Shown: piece after piece, positions 1-9,348 of the stretch | How the letters are laid out: every line of letters starts with the position of its first letter | Numbering within the stretch: the stretch's first letter is position 1 | Source: Pseudomonas fluorescens | GTDB taxonomy: Bacteria; Pseudomonadota; Gammaproteobacteria; Pseudomonadales; Pseudomonadaceae | Reading direction: 5' to 3' | Assembly: GCF_902497785.1 (NCBI RefSeq) | Contig: NZ_CABVHK010000002.1 | Coordinates: 186,001 to 250,000, forward strand | DNA: 64,000 nucleotides | The notes under the pieces: generated by a model | What the model saw: the letters and a program-made list of their open reading frames with translations, nothing else | Database searches by the model: none | Told to the model about the DNA's origin: nothing | Program-made: the position numbers and the translations under genes

Positions 1-997
1 GGTAAAACGGCACGCCGGCCCAGCGCCAGTTGCGGATGTCGGCACGCAGGGCGACGAAGGTTTCGGTGTCGCTCTGGGTGTTGGAATTCGGTTCTTCGAG
101 GTAACCCGGCACCGGTTTACCTTCGCTGTAACCGGCGATGTACTGGCCGCGCACCACTTGCGTGGTCAGGCCTTCCGGGCTGATCGGCGCCAGCGCCTTG
201 AGCACTTTGACTTTCTCGTCGCGGATGCTGTCGGCGGAGAGGTCGGCCGGCGGGTCCATGGCGATCAGGCAGAGCAGCTGCAACAGGTGATTCTGGATCA
301 TGTCGCGCAGTTGGCCGGCCTTGTCGAAGTAGCCCCAGCGGCCTTCGATCCCGACCTTTTCCGCCACGGTGATTTCCACGTGGGAGATGTAATTCTGGTT
401 CCACTGGGTTTCGAACAGGCTGTTGGCGAAACGCAGGGCGATGAGGTTTTGAACGGTCTCTTTGCCCAGATAGTGGTCGATACGGTAAGTGCGGTTCTCC
501 GGGAAGAACTGCGCCACGGCGTCGTTGACCTTGCGCGAGGATTCGAGGTCGGAACCGATCGGTTTTTCCAGCACCACGCGGGTATTTTCGGCCAAACCGA
601 CCTTGGCCAGATTCTCGCAGATCGCACCGTAGACGGCGGCCGGCGTAGCAAAGTAGGCGATCACCCGTTGGGCGCTGCCGGCCATTTCGGCCAGGGCCAC
701 ATAGTCTTCGGATTTGAGGAAATCGACGTGCAAATACGTCAGGCGCGCCAGAAAGCGCTCGAGCACGGCTTCATCGAGCTCTTTGGAGCCAACGTAGCGG
801 CGCAGTTCGGACGTGATGAACGCCAGATGCTCCTGCTCGCTGCCGGCCTCACGGGCCAGCGCGATAACCCGCGTGTCCTCGTGCAGCAGGCCTGCGCCAT
901 CAAGCTGGTACAGGGCAGGAAACAGCTTGCGCAAGGCCAGATCGCCGAGGGCGCCGAACAAGGCAAAGGTGCACGGTTCAACCGTAATCGAAGGCAT
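1..997 (-). CDS. zwf: Glucose-6-phosphate 1-dehydrogenase (partial, C-terminus beyond window)
   Basis: NADP-linked oxidation of glucose 6-phosphate to 6-phosphogluconolactone, the entry to the cytosolic Entner-Doudoroff and pentose phosphate routes. The visible 332 codons show the dinucleotide-binding motif [11 protein letters not shown] (residues 15-25) and the active-site signature RIDHYLGKE (172-180). About one third of the usual ~490 residues lies beyond base 1; pgl and eda would be expected there, as in other pseudomonads. The ATG at 997 is preceded by an A-rich AAGAACAA stretch rather than a strong Shine-Dalgarno. It is divergent from hexR, its expected repressor. Identification is firm; Pseudomonas often has several zwf paralogues, and the hexR linkage marks this as the glucose-inducible one. 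Confidence 0.96.
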   Translation of the reverse strand, partial: MPSITVEPCTFALFGALGDLALRKLFPALYQLDGAGLLHEDTRVIALAREAGSEQEHLAFITSELRRYVGSKELDEAVLERFLARLTYLHVDFLKSEDYVALAEMAGSAQRVIAYFATPAAVYGAICENLAKVGLAENTRVVLEKPIGSDLESSRKVNDAVAQFFPENRTYRIDHYLGKETVQNLIALRFANSLFETQWNQNYISHVEITVAEKVGIEGRWGYFDKAGQLRDMIQNHLLQLLCLIAMDPPADLSADSIRDEKVKVLKALAPISPEGLTTQVVRGQYIAGYSEGKPVPGYLEEPNSNTQSDTETFVALRADIRNWRWAGVPFY

Positions 998-1002
998 GAT
1001 GT

Positions 1003-1010
1003 TTGTTCTT
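1003..1010 (-). promoter_or_regulatory. CA motif (AANAANAA) at zwf start, candidate Hfq/Crc site
   Basis: On the minus strand the leader reads AAGAACAA, ending six bases before the zwf ATG. This is an exact AANAANAA match, the motif bound by Hfq with Crc to block translation in Pseudomonas. Function is inferred from motif and position. Confidence 0.55.
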
Positions 1011-1062
1011 TTATCAAGTTAAGCTACAAATACCTTTTTTCAAGGCATCGCTCAAGCAAAAA

Positions 1063-1078
1063 TGTAGTAATAACCACA
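1063..1078. promoter_or_regulatory. Imperfect palindrome in zwf-hexR intergenic region, candidate HexR operator
   Basis: TGTAGTAATAACCACA is a 16-bp imperfect palindrome (12 of 16 positions symmetric), 66 bp upstream of zwf and 153 bp upstream of hexR. HexR is known to control zwf from this interval in P. putida. The spacing differs from the two cleaner TTGT-N7-ACAA sites between edd and gap, so the assignment is moderate. Confidence 0.5.
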
Positions 1079-1230
1079 ACATTTTCGCAAAATATGGATT
1101 CCGAGTGGTGGTCGGTTGGAGCCATCAGTAGGATAGGCCACCGCTTGGGGCCCGATCAAAGGCCCAATTTGCATAGCAACACCCTTATTTGCATCGCAGA
1201 GCACTCTTGTCGGCGAACCAAGGAAATCAT

Positions 1231-2100
1231 ATGGACCGCGTGCGAAATTTACTGGAACAGATCCAGAATCGCCTTGAAGACCTGAACAAGGCAGAACGCA
1301 AAGTCGCCGAAGTGATCCTGCTCAACCCGCAGCAGGCCACCCGGTTCAGCATCGCCGCCCTCGCCCAGGCCTCCAAGGTCAGCGAGCCGACGGTCAACCG
1401 TTTCTGCCGTTCGTTCGGCGTCAGTGGCTACCCGGAACTCAAGCTGCAACTGGCCCAAAGCCTGGCCAGCGGCGCCGCGTATGTCAGCCGGGCGGTCGAG
1501 GCTGATGACAATCCCGAAGCGTATACGAAGAAGATTTTCGGCAGTGCCATCGCGTCCCTGGACAGTGCCTTGCAGGCGCTGGACCCGAACCTGATCAGCC
1601 GCGCCGTCGACCTGTTGATCCAGGCCCGGCAGATCCACTTCTTCGGCCTCGGCGCCTCGGCACCGGTGGCACTGGATGCGCAGCACAAGTTCTTCCGCTT
1701 CAACCTGGCCGTCACCGCCCATGCCGATGTGCTGATGCAGCGGATGATTGCTTCGGTGGCGCACACCGGCGAGTTGTTCGTGATCATTTCCTACACCGGC
1801 CGCACCCGCGAACTGGTGGAAGTGGCGCGCATCGCCCGGGAAAACGGCGCGTCGGTGCTGGGTCTCACGGCTGAGGGTTCACCGCTGGCCAAGGCCAGTA
1901 CCTTGAGCCTGAACATTCCGCTGCCGGAAGACACCGACATCTATATGCCGATGACCTCGCGCATTATTCAACTGACCGTGCTGGATGTGCTGGCAACGGG
2001 CATGACCTTGCGTCGGGGCGTGGATTTCCAGCCGCATTTGCGCAAGATCAAAGAGAGCCTGAATGCGAGCCGGTATCCGGTGGGGGATGAGTTCAATTGA
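1231..2100 (+). CDS. hexR: HexR, RpiR-family repressor of glucose metabolism genes
   Basis: 289-residue RpiR-type regulator with an N-terminal helix-turn-helix (about residues 1-75, containing [20 protein letters not shown]) and a C-terminal SIS sugar-phosphate domain (about 120-250, [20 protein letters not shown] and [10 protein letters not shown]). In pseudomonads HexR represses zwf-pgl-eda, edd-glk-gltRS and gap and is released by 2-keto-3-deoxy-6-phosphogluconate. The ATG at 1231 follows AAGGAA at good spacing; an upstream in-frame start at 1189 would add a non-conserved 14 residues. It is divergent from zwf, and three candidate operators are present in the window. Confidence 0.95.
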   Translation: MDRVRNLLEQIQNRLEDLNKAERKVAEVILLNPQQATRFSIAALAQASKVSEPTVNRFCRSFGVSGYPELKLQLAQSLASGAAYVSRAVEADDNPEAYTKKIFGSAIASLDSALQALDPNLISRAVDLLIQARQIHFFGLGASAPVALDAQHKFFRFNLAVTAHADVLMQRMIASVAHTGELFVIISYTGRTRELVEVARIARENGASVLGLTAEGSPLAKASTLSLNIPLPEDTDIYMPMTSRIIQLTVLDVLATGMTLRRGVDFQPHLRKIKESLNASRYPVGDEFN

Positions 2101-2178
2101 AAGATCGCAGCCTCGCTTCGCTCGACAGCTCCTACGCAGACCTGTAGGAGCTGTCGAGCGAAGCGAGGCTGCGATCTT
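2101..2178. repeat. Extragenic palindromic repeat, type A (inverted pair)
   Basis: Two 35-bp arms (2101-2135 and 2144-2178) are near-perfect reverse complements with an 8-bp loop. The outer core GATCGCAGCC/GGCTGCGATC and inner AGCTCCTAC/GTAGGAGCT match seven other loci here. This copy carries a longer CGAGCGAAGCGAGG insert. It lies directly after the hexR stop, between convergent genes, so it could also act as a bidirectional terminator. Confidence 0.85.
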
Positions 2179-2189
2179 TTGATCTACCG

Positions 2190-3044
2190 CTACACCCCAA
2201 CCCTCGCCTGCAAACTCAAATGCGCCTTCTGCCCCGGCGCCAGGCTAAGGCTGTCGGTCCCGCCGCTCGCCGCTTCGACACAGACAAACTCCGAAACCTC
2301 GTTCCAGCTCACCCCCAACAACGGCCGCGAGCCCGGATGCCAGACCACGGTGTCTCCATCATCGCCAGTATCGATGCACAATTCGCGCTGCCAGGCGTGA
2401 TCCTTGAGCTGCAGTTCACCGTCATGCTGAAACACCCGCTGACAGCCGCCCTCTACCCTTAATTCGCCTTCCTGCTGGCAAACCTGACGATTCAATTGAT
2501 CATATCCCTGCGCGCCGTCGAGCCCAGACAGCGCTACCTCACCGACATCGCCAATACGCCAATACGCGTGCAACGCCTGACTCAATTGGCAGGGCAGGCT
2601 GTCCTGATGCTCGGTGCTCAGGCGCAAATCCATGCGTTCGCCAAGCTGGGCATGCAGGTCCACTTGCCAGTCGCACAGCTGCAATTGCCAGTGCAGGTGC
2701 ACGCCGTCGTCGTCATGGCTGCTGTCGAGCAGTTTCCAGTCGAGCAGACGCGCCCAACCATGGGACGGCCAGGCGTTTTCGCTCGGATGCCGGCCATACC
2801 ACGGCCAACACACCGGCACCCCGCCGCGAATCGCCCCCACGTGCGGCCACTTCGCCGCGCACCACAGCCAGGGCTTCTGGCCCTTGGGCTGGAAGTGCAG
2901 CAATTGCGCACCCTGCCGACTGAACACCGCCTGACACAGCGGATGATCGATCACCAGCACATCGCGCATCTGATAGCGCTCCCACGCAAACACCGGACGT
3001 TCGCGCAAGGATTTGAAGAAGCGTTGTAGCGGATGCTCATGCAT
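2190..3044 (-). CDS. D-hexose-6-phosphate mutarotase/epimerase (YeaD family)
   Basis: 284-residue aldose-1-epimerase-fold protein expected to interconvert alpha and beta anomers of glucose 6-phosphate or related hexose 6-phosphates in the cytosol. Family features are visible: GGVPVCWPWYG near residue 73, SHGWARLLDW, ALHAYWRIGDVG (the catalytic-histidine region) and a C-terminal FVCVEAASGG. Length fits the family. It lies downstream of oprB in the same orientation, at the end of the glucose-uptake genes, where it could feed the beta anomer to Zwf. A repeat and a terminator separate it from oprB, so it may have its own promoter. Confidence 0.85.
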   Translation of the reverse strand: MHEHPLQRFFKSLRERPVFAWERYQMRDVLVIDHPLCQAVFSRQGAQLLHFQPKGQKPWLWCAAKWPHVGAIRGGVPVCWPWYGRHPSENAWPSHGWARLLDWKLLDSSHDDDGVHLHWQLQLCDWQVDLHAQLGERMDLRLSTEHQDSLPCQLSQALHAYWRIGDVGEVALSGLDGAQGYDQLNRQVCQQEGELRVEGGCQRVFQHDGELQLKDHAWQRELCIDTGDDGDTVVWHPGSRPLLGVSWNEVSEFVCVEAASGGTDSLSLAPGQKAHLSLQARVGV

Positions 3045-3100
3045 GTGCCACGGTCCTGAAAATCATCTGTGTACTCATATTCTTGTGTTCAGCGAACTAA

Positions 3101-3209
3101 TGTGGCGAGGGGATTTATCGAAACGTCGCACCGCCCCGTTGGACTGCGCAGCAGTCCCTTTTTTTGGGGCCGCTCCGCAGCCCAACGGGGATAAATCCCC
3201 CCACCACAA
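3101..3209. repeat. Extragenic palindromic repeat, type C
   Basis: Outer arms TGTGGCGAGGGGATTTATC and GATAAATCCCCCCACCACA bracket GGACTGCGCAGCAGTCC and CCGCTCCGCAGCCCAACGGG. The left half carries a short insertion (GAAACGTCGCACC) that breaks the symmetry. It matches loci at 4721 and 28829. Confidence 0.75.
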
Positions 3210-3241
3210 TTGCGTCAGACATAACTTTCCTTGTAAGCCCC

Positions 3242-3271
3242 AAAAAAAAGCGGACAGCCTGGGCTGTCCGC
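3242..3271 (-). terminator. Rho-independent terminator after oprB
   Basis: On the minus strand a perfect 10-bp stem GCGGACAGCC/GGCTGTCCGC with a 2-base loop is followed by eight T. It lies about 40 bp downstream of the oprB stop. Confidence 0.9.
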
Positions 3272-3309
3272 AAATATGCGCACATAGAGAGGAGCTTATC
3301 GCAACAGCG

Positions 3310-4656
3310 TTAGAACACCGACTGAATTTTCAGGCCGGCGACCAGCGCGTCATCCACTTCATTCACACCGCCCGGGTGCGTGATGTATTGCAGGTTGGGA
3401 CGCACGGTCAGCCAGTTGGTGACGTGGAAGCCGTAGTTGAGTTCGTAGTTGTATTCAGTGTCCCGCAGTGGCGAAAACAACGGATCTTCGTACTGAGTAA
3501 CACCATTGGCGGCGTTGACCAATTCAGCGTTCTTCTTCACGTCATCGTTGATATGGATACGGGCGAAACCGATGCCGACGTCATCTTTCGGACGCGCATC
3601 GAACGGGCCCTTGTACACAAACATCAGCGACTGATAGTTGTCGACGACGTTGGTGTCCTTGTCGTGGAATGTGGCGTTGGCCGAGACGGTCAGGCCGCGG
3701 CTCTTGTCACCGTTGTGGTCGGTCAGTTGTTGCTGCGCGACGAACCAGTAGCCGGACTTGCTGCTGTGGCTGCGGTAAGCGTTGCCGCTGGTGGCCGCGT
3801 CATCACCGTTGTCGTCTTCGCGAACGTCATCGGCCTTGGCCGTGCTCTTGTAGTAACCGACACGGTATTCGCCCGGCAGGTTGTTCGGGTTAGGCAACCA
3901 GACCAGTTCGACCGGCAACACGGTGCCCTTGGTGCCACTGCCGCTGAGCTTGAAACCGTTGCCGTGCTCCAGCTGCGACGGATTCTGGTTGTACGCGCCG
4001 ATCTGCGCATAGAACTCGGGCGAGATGTTGTACTTCACGCGCACCGCGGCCTGGCTGACGGGCCAGTTGTACCAGATGTTGGTCGCCCAGTTACCCACTT
4101 GGGAACCGCAGAACGCCAGGTTCTGGAACTCGCAAGGGAAGGTGTTGAAGTCTTCGCCTTCGCCGAAGTAACCGGCCTTGACGTCCAGTTTGCCGTCGAG
4201 AAACTGGTGCTTGATCCACAGTTGGGTCAAACGGACCATGTGGCCACGGCCGTAGACTTCCTGCGAAGAGCTCAAGGTGCCGGCACGCGGATCGCCGACG
4301 CGATCGTTGGAGATGTTCTGCCCGTTACGGTTGGTCAGCTGGATCTTCGCCTGGGTGTTGTCCCAGCCCCACAACTTTTGCAGGTCCAGCGCCACGCCCA
4401 GGCCAAACTGATCGGCGTAACGCGCAGTTTTGTCGTCGTTGTAACCGCCGTGGAGGTTGCCGCCCACTTCACCGACGTAGTCCATCTTGATGTCGATGCC
4501 TTGCTCGATGAGCCTGGTCCGCTCGCCGCCCCAATCGCCGGTCATCCACTCGGAATCGGCACTGAACGCGTCAGCCGCGTGAGCGCTACCGGCCATCATC
4601 ATTACCGCAACAGCTGATAATTGGCAGATAAGCTGAGCGTTGTTCTTCTTCTTCAT
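3310..4656 (-). CDS. oprB: OprB, carbohydrate-selective outer-membrane porin
   Basis: 448-residue OprB-family beta-barrel that admits glucose and related sugars into the periplasm. It has a Sec signal peptide (MKKKNN followed by a hydrophobic stretch, cleavage near SAHA-AD), the N-terminal family motif WMTGDWGGERTRLIEQGI, alternating aromatic beta-strands and the terminal Phe typical of outer-membrane barrels (IQSVF). It lies downstream of the gtsABCD transporter in the same orientation but is separated by a repeat locus. A CA motif precedes the start, suggesting catabolite control of translation. The ATG at 4656 follows GAGGATGTAGGG. Confidence 0.93.
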   Translation of the reverse strand: MKKKNNAQLICQLSAVAVMMMAGSAHAADAFSADSEWMTGDWGGERTRLIEQGIDIKMDYVGEVGGNLHGGYNDDKTARYADQFGLGVALDLQKLWGWDNTQAKIQLTNRNGQNISNDRVGDPRAGTLSSSQEVYGRGHMVRLTQLWIKHQFLDGKLDVKAGYFGEGEDFNTFPCEFQNLAFCGSQVGNWATNIWYNWPVSQAAVRVKYNISPEFYAQIGAYNQNPSQLEHGNGFKLSGSGTKGTVLPVELVWLPNPNNLPGEYRVGYYKSTAKADDVREDDNGDDAATSGNAYRSHSSKSGYWFVAQQQLTDHNGDKSRGLTVSANATFHDKDTNVVDNYQSLMFVYKGPFDARPKDDVGIGFARIHINDDVKKNAELVNAANGVTQYEDPLFSPLRDTEYNYELNYGFHVTNWLTVRPNLQYITHPGGVNEVDDALVAGLKIQSVF

Positions 4657-4671
4657 CCCTACATCCTCGTT

Positions 4672-4679
4672 TTATTGTT
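4672..4679 (-). promoter_or_regulatory. CA motif in oprB leader, candidate Hfq/Crc site
   Basis: The minus-strand leader contains AACAATAA within AATAACAATAAAACGAGG, immediately 5' of the Shine-Dalgarno. It is an exact AANAANAA match; function is inferred. Confidence 0.55.
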
Positions 4680-4720
4680 ATTAACTGTTTTTATTTAACG
4701 CGGTTACATCGGTTAACCTT

Positions 4721-4843
4721 TGTAGGAGCCGACTTTGTGGTGAGGGGATTTATCCCCGTTGGACTGCGCAGCAGTCCCATTTTTTAGGGCCGCTTCGCGC
4801 CCCAACGGGGATAAATCCCCTCACCACAAGCTCGCTCCTACAG
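4721..4843. repeat. Composite repeat: type C palindrome inside GTAGGAGC ends
   Basis: TGTGGTGAGGGGATTTATCC and GGATAAATCCCCTCACCACA form the outer arms around GGACTGCGCAGCAGTCC and a second inner arm. TGTAGGAGC and GCTCCTACA flank the whole, so two repeat types appear nested. It lies between gtsD and oprB, inside a co-directional gene set. Confidence 0.8.
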
Positions 4844-4853
4844 TTTTTGATCT

Positions 4854-6014
4854 TCAGCGGCCTTTGAATTGGGTGACGTTGGCGCTGTGAACTTCGGCTT
4901 TTGGCAGACCGGCCACCCCCAGGCGCTCGCCGGTCTTGGCATCAAACAACAACACTTTCGCTGGATCGAATTGCAGGGTCAGGGTCTCGCCCACGGCCGG
5001 CGCTACGTCCGGCGCCAGACGGCAGCAGACTTTTGTGTCATTCAGATTGACGAACACCAGCGTGTCGGGACCGGTCGGTTCGGTGACCTGGACTTCGGCG
5101 CGAATGGTCGGCAAACCATTGGCTTCACTGCCCGCCAGCACGATCTGTTCAGGGCGCATGCCGAGGATCACTTCACGGTCTTCAAGCCCGGCATCCTGCA
5201 TGCCCAACGGCAATTCGCAGCGCGCCTGACCGCTGTCGAGCAGCGCCAGCAGACGACCGTCCTTGCGCTGCAAGCGCAGGGGGATGAAGTTCATCGGCGG
5301 CGAACCGATGAAGCTCGCCACGAACAGGTTGGCCGGGTTGTTGTAGATGTCCTTCGGCGTGCCGAACTGCTGAATGATCCCGTCCTTCATCACCGCCACT
5401 TTGTCGCCCAGGGTCATGGCTTCGATCTGGTCGTGGGTCACGTAAACCGTGGTGGTTTTCAGGCGCTGGTGCATCAGTTTCATTTCAGTGCGCATCTCGA
5501 CCCGCAGCTTGGCGTCGAGGTTGGACAGCGGTTCGTCGAACAGGTAAATCTTCGGCCGCCGCGCCAGGGCACGGCCCATCGCCACACGCTGTTGCTGGCC
5601 ACCGGAGAGCTGGCCCGGCTTGCGGCTGAGCAAATGTTCGATCTGCAGCAGCTTGGACACACGAGCCACTTCTTCGTCGATTTCAGCGGCCGGCATTTTG
5701 CGAATTTTCAGGCCGAACGCGATGTTGTCGCGCACGCTCATGGTCGGGTACAGCGCGTAAGACTGGAACACCATGGCGATGTCGCGATCTTTGGGGCTCA
5801 TGCCGCTGATGTCGGCGTCATCGACCAGGATCGCGCCGCCGCTGATGTTTTCCAGGCCGGCAATGCAGTTCATCAGCGTGGATTTACCGCAGCCCGACGG
5901 GCCGACCAGAATCAGGAACTCACCGTCATCGATTTTCAGTTCGATGTTTTTCAGGGTGTCCGGCAAACCGGCACCGTAAGTCTTGTTGACGTTGCGTAAT
6001 TCGAGAGTTGCCAT
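4854..6014 (-). CDS. gtsD: Glucose ABC transporter ATP-binding protein GtsD (MalK/UgpC type)
   Basis: 386-residue CUT1-family sugar importer ATPase energising the GtsBC permease at the inner membrane. Walker [10 protein letters not shown] (about 38-46), signature [15 protein letters not shown], Walker [14 protein letters not shown] and the H-loop [12 protein letters not shown] are intact. A C-terminal TOBE/MalK-like regulatory domain follows from about residue 240. It starts 3 bp after the gtsC stop, indicating one operon. Sequence alone gives a sugar importer; glucose/mannose specificity comes from the oprB/gltRS/edd context. Confidence 0.93.
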   Translation of the reverse strand: MATLELRNVNKTYGAGLPDTLKNIELKIDDGEFLILVGPSGCGKSTLMNCIAGLENISGGAILVDDADISGMSPKDRDIAMVFQSYALYPTMSVRDNIAFGLKIRKMPAAEIDEEVARVSKLLQIEHLLSRKPGQLSGGQQQRVAMGRALARRPKIYLFDEPLSNLDAKLRVEMRTEMKLMHQRLKTTTVYVTHDQIEAMTLGDKVAVMKDGIIQQFGTPKDIYNNPANLFVASFIGSPPMNFIPLRLQRKDGRLLALLDSGQARCELPLGMQDAGLEDREVILGMRPEQIVLAGSEANGLPTIRAEVQVTEPTGPDTLVFVNLNDTKVCCRLAPDVAPAVGETLTLQFDPAKVLLFDAKTGERLGVAGLPKAEVHSANVTQFKGR

Positions 6015-6017
6015 GTT

Positions 6018-6863
6018 CTACCCCTTGACCGCGCCGGACGTCAGCCCACGCAGGAAATACTTGCCAGCGAATATGTAGACCAGCAGTGTCGGCAGCCCGG
6101 CGATCATCGCGGCAGCCATATCAACGTTGTATTCCTTGGCCCCGGTGCTGGTGTTGACCAGGTTGTTGAGGGCCACGGTAATTGGCTGGGCATCGCCACT
6201 GGCGAAGACCACGCCGAACAGGAAGTCATTCCAGATCTGGGTGAACTGCCAGATCAGGCAGACCATCACGATCGGGATCGACATCGGCAGCAGGATCTTC
6301 CAGAAAATCGTGAAAAAGCCGGCGCCATCCAGGCGTGCCGCCTTGACCAGCGCATCCGGGATGCTCACGTAGTAGTTGCGGAAGAACAGCGTGGTGAACG
6401 CCAGGCCGTAGACCACATGCACCAGCACCAGGCCCGTGGTGGTGTTGGCCAGGCCGAATTTGCCGAGGGTGAACGAGGCCGGCAGCAGCACGGTCTGGAA
6501 CGGCAGGAAGCAGCCGAACAGCAACAGGCCGAAGAACAGTTGCGAACCACGGAAGCGCCACATCGACAGCACGTAGCCGTTCATCGCGCCAATAAACGTA
6601 GAAATCAAAACCGCCGGCACGGTGATTTTCACCGAGTTCCAGAAGTAGCCGCCGACGGTGTCCCAGGCCTTGATCCAGCCGATGCCGTCGATCACGGTTG
6701 GCCAGCTCAGCAGGTTGCCGGTGCGAATGTCTTCCGGGGATTTGAAACTGGTCAGCAGCATCACCACCAGCGGGATCAGATACACCGCAGCGGCGAGCAA
6801 CAGCGTGGCGTAAATCGCGATGCGACTGAAGCTGATCGCCGGTTTGCCAAGTTGATTACTCAT
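6018..6863 (-). CDS. gtsC: Glucose ABC transporter permease GtsC (MalG type)
   Basis: 281-residue inner-membrane permease with six predicted membrane helices, starting with AIYATLLLAAAVYLIPLVVML. The cytoplasmic coupling loop reads VKAARLDGAGFFTIFWKILLP, matching the EAA motif (EAA---G-----F--I-LP). It pairs with GtsB. The start overlaps the end of gtsB by 8 bp, implying translational coupling. The C-terminus FLRGLTSGAVKG is typical of MalG-like subunits. Confidence 0.92.
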   Translation of the reverse strand: MSNQLGKPAISFSRIAIYATLLLAAAVYLIPLVVMLLTSFKSPEDIRTGNLLSWPTVIDGIGWIKAWDTVGGYFWNSVKITVPAVLISTFIGAMNGYVLSMWRFRGSQLFFGLLLFGCFLPFQTVLLPASFTLGKFGLANTTTGLVLVHVVYGLAFTTLFFRNYYVSIPDALVKAARLDGAGFFTIFWKILLPMSIPIVMVCLIWQFTQIWNDFLFGVVFASGDAQPITVALNNLVNTSTGAKEYNVDMAAAMIAGLPTLLVYIFAGKYFLRGLTSGAVKG

Positions 6864-7764
6864 GGCGTTTGCCTCGCAATTCGGAGTACAGGTACGGCAC
6901 CAGAATCGCCAGGATCGCGCCCAGCATCATCATGGCGCTGGCCGAACCAATGCCCATCTGGCCACGGCTGAAGGTGAAGGAATACATGAACATCGCCGGC
7001 AGGTCGGACGAGTAACCCGGACCGCCTGCGGTCATCGCCGCCACCAGGTCGAAGCCCTTGATCGCGATGTGCGCGAGGATCATGAAGGCGCTGAAAAACA
7101 CCGGGCGCAGGCTCGGCAGCACGATTTTCATATAGATGGTCGGCAGGCTCGCACCGTCGACTTGCGCGGCGCGAATGATCGATTGATCGACACCGCGCAG
7201 GCCGGCGAGAAACATCGCCATCACAAACCCGGAGGCTTGCCACACGGCGGCGATCACCAGGCAATACACCACGCGATCCTGATCCACCAGCCAGTCGAGA
7301 CGGAAGCCTTCCCAGCCCCAGTCGCGCAACATTTTGTCCAGCCCAAGGCCGGGGTTGAGCAGCCATTTCCACGCGGTACCCGTGACGATCATCGAGAGCG
7401 CCATCGGGTACAGGTAAACGGTGCGGATGAAGCCTTCCTTGCGGATGCGCTGATCCAGCAGCACGGCGAGGAACACGCCCAGCACCAGGCTGATGCCGAT
7501 GAACATGCCGCCGAACAGCGCGAGGTTCTTGCTCGCGACCCACCAGCGATCATTGTCCAGCAGACGGGTGTATTGCTGCAGGCCAACCCATTTATAGGTC
7601 GGCATGAAGCTGGAATTGGTGAAGGACAGTACGAATGTCCAGATGATGTAACCGTAGAAACCAACCAACACGATGAGCATGCTCGGCGCGAGTACCAACT
7701 TGGGTAACCAGCGTTGCAGCGCATCGAACGGTGAGGCTTTGCTGAAAACCGCCACAGAGCTCAT
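6856..7764 (-). CDS. gtsB: Glucose ABC transporter permease GtsB (MalF type)
   Basis: 302-residue inner-membrane permease, about six helices (first at roughly residues 24-50, VLAPSMLIVLVGFYGYIIWTF split by the membrane boundary). The EAA coupling loop is IIRAAQVDGASLPTIYMKI. It forms the channel with GtsC. It is separated from gtsA by 160 bp containing a palindromic repeat, and overlaps gtsC by 8 bp. The ATG at 7764 is chosen because the protein begins at the conserved N-terminal basic/hydrophobic segment. Confidence 0.92.
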   Translation of the reverse strand: MSSVAVFSKASPFDALQRWLPKLVLAPSMLIVLVGFYGYIIWTFVLSFTNSSFMPTYKWVGLQQYTRLLDNDRWWVASKNLALFGGMFIGISLVLGVFLAVLLDQRIRKEGFIRTVYLYPMALSMIVTGTAWKWLLNPGLGLDKMLRDWGWEGFRLDWLVDQDRVVYCLVIAAVWQASGFVMAMFLAGLRGVDQSIIRAAQVDGASLPTIYMKIVLPSLRPVFFSAFMILAHIAIKGFDLVAAMTAGGPGYSSDLPAMFMYSFTFSRGQMGIGSASAMMMLGAILAILVPYLYSELRGKRHE

Positions 7765-7809
7765 CGGGATAATCCAGGTTTAGAGATAAGGATCTGAGTG
7801 CGATCCCTG

Positions 7810-7900
7810 GTAGGAGCTGCCGAGTGACACGAGGCTGCGATCTTTTGAATTGGTTTTTTATAATCAAGATCAAAAGATCGCAGCCTGCGGCAGCTCCTAC
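7810..7900. repeat. Extragenic palindromic repeat, type A, inside the gts operon
   Basis: GTAGGAGCTGCCGAGTGACAC.. on the left pairs with ..CTGCGGCAGCTCCTAC on the right, with GATCTTTTGA/ATCAAAAGATC inside. It sits between gtsA (binding protein) and gtsB (permease), so on the transcript it forms a large stem-loop downstream of the gtsA coding sequence. Confidence 0.85.
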
Positions 7901-7924
7901 AGGGGCCTCACTCGATGTCAGGGA

Positions 7925-9223
7925 TTACTGGGCGGCTTTGACGGCCGATGCCAGTTGGGCGCTGGCCTTGGCCGGGTCAGCATCCTTGTCGTTCATGAAG
8001 TTGGTGACCACGTCGAAGATCGCGCCTTGCACGGCCAGGGATGTGGCCATGTTGTGCGCCATGCTCGGTTGCAGGCCGCCCGTCTTCTCGTCCGCCAGGA
8101 AATCCTTGGCGGCCGATTGAGCGCAGGAATCGAAGCCCAGGCCGCTCATGTCGTTGAGCATGTCGGTGCGGACCGGGATCGAGCCTTTGTTGATGCTGAA
8201 GACCTTCTGGAAGTCTTTACCCAGCGCGACCTTGGCCAGGTCTTGCTGAGCGGCGATGTCGCCCTTGCGATCGGCTTTCAACTTGAACACCGCCAGGGAG
8301 TCGATGTTGTAGGTGAAGGCTTTTTCGGTGCCCGGGAACGGCACGCACTGGTAGTCCTTGCCTGCCACTTTTTTCGCGGCAGTCCATTCGCTTTTCGCCC
8401 AGTCGCCCATCATCTGCATACCGGCCTTGCCGTTGATGACGTCGGCGGCAGCGATGTTCCAGTCACGACCGGCGCGGTTCGGGTCCATGTAGCCCGTGAG
8501 TTTTTTCAGCTCGGTAAACGACTTGGTCATCTCGGCCCCGGAGAGGGTTTTCTGATCCAGGTCTACCAGCGCTTTTTTGTAACCGTCAGCCCCCATGACC
8601 GAGAGCACCACGTCTTCAAACACGGTGCTGTCCTGCCAAGGCTGGCCACCGTGGGCGAGCGCAATGAAGCCTGCGGCTTTGAGCTTGTCGCCGGCGGCAT
8701 AGAATTCTTCGAGGGTGGTCGGGGCTTTTTCGATGCCGGCTTTCTTGAACACTTCCGGGTTGATCCACAGCCAGTTCACGCGGTGAATGTTCACCGGAAC
8801 GGCGACGTAATCACCTTCGTACTTGACCGTGTCGGAGACTTTCTTCGACAGCAAGCCATCCCAGCCTTCGGACTTGGCAACGTCTTTCAGGGTGTCGGTG
8901 CTGAGCAGGCCAGTGCTGCCCCACTCCTGGATGTCCGGACCTTTGATCTGGGCAACGCCCGGCGGGTTACCGGCAACGGCGCGGCTTTTGAGTACGGTCA
9001 TGGCTGTGGAACCGCCACCACCGGCAACAGCGCCGTCCTTCCAGGTGAAGCCGTCTTTTTCGACTTGAGCCTTCAGAACATCGACCGCTGCTTTTTCACC
9101 ACCCGACGTCCACCAGTGAACGACTTCCACGGAACCTTTGGATTCGGCGGCAAGCACACTGAGAGGGAGCGCAGACAGGGAAGCGAGAGAAATGACAGTA
9201 GCGAGGCGAGAAATCGCATTCAT
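7925..9223 (-). CDS. gtsA: Glucose ABC transporter periplasmic binding protein GtsA
   Basis: 432-residue family 1 extracellular solute-binding protein that captures sugar in the periplasm. It has a Sec signal peptide ([20 protein letters not shown], cleavage near VLA-AE) followed by [20 protein letters not shown], typical of Pseudomonas/Thermus glucose-binding proteins. [18 protein letters not shown] and the [10 protein letters not shown] segment also fit the family. It is the first gene of gtsABCD. The leader holds an AACAACAA motif abutting AGAAAGG and a 41-bp element shared with the AGE gene, pointing to both transcriptional and post-transcriptional control. Confidence 0.94.
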   Translation of the reverse strand: MNAISRLATVISLASLSALPLSVLAAESKGSVEVVHWWTSGGEKAAVDVLKAQVEKDGFTWKDGAVAGGGGSTAMTVLKSRAVAGNPPGVAQIKGPDIQEWGSTGLLSTDTLKDVAKSEGWDGLLSKKVSDTVKYEGDYVAVPVNIHRVNWLWINPEVFKKAGIEKAPTTLEEFYAAGDKLKAAGFIALAHGGQPWQDSTVFEDVVLSVMGADGYKKALVDLDQKTLSGAEMTKSFTELKKLTGYMDPNRAGRDWNIAAADVINGKAGMQMMGDWAKSEWTAAKKVAGKDYQCVPFPGTEKAFTYNIDSLAVFKLKADRKGDIAAQQDLAKVALGKDFQKVFSINKGSIPVRTDMLNDMSGLGFDSCAQSAAKDFLADEKTGGLQPSMAHNMATSLAVQGAIFDVVTNFMNDKDADPAKASAQLASAVKAAQ

Positions 9224-9238
9224 CTAAAAGTACCTTTC

Positions 9239-9246
9239 TTGTTGTT
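9239..9246 (-). promoter_or_regulatory. CA motif in gtsA leader, candidate Hfq/Crc site
   Basis: The minus strand reads ATAACAACAAGAAAGG just before gtsA; AACAACAA fits AANAANAA and touches the Shine-Dalgarno. Translational repression by Hfq/Crc is inferred. Confidence 0.6.
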
Positions 9247-9307
9247 ATGCATTGCAAGTCTGGTGCTTGCGCTGCATGGATTTTAAACAGGAGTCATCCC
9301 TTCGCAG

Positions 9308-9348
9308 GTAACGAAGGGACGCGTGAATGTCACCGCATGGTTACATAG
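9308..9348 (-). promoter_or_regulatory. Shared 41-bp promoter element, gtsA copy
   Basis: Plus-strand pattern GTAACGAAGGG-N5-T-N2-ATGTCACCG-N3-TG-GTTACA also occurs upstream of the AGE gene at 10661-10701. On the minus strand it contains TGTAAC-N6-GTGACA followed by CCCTTCGTTAC. It sits 85-125 bp upstream of the gtsA start and overlaps the last codons of the AGE gene. It is probably a transcription-factor site; GltR is one candidate. Confidence 0.6.

Noticed and set aside
158-1285. 375-residue plus-strand open frame opposite zwf running into hexR
   Set aside because: Antisense to conserved zwf sequence; its downstream end lies in the zwf-hexR control region.
3013-4617. 534-residue plus-strand open frame opposite oprB
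   Set aside because: Spans a repeat locus and the oprB antisense strand; no homology features.
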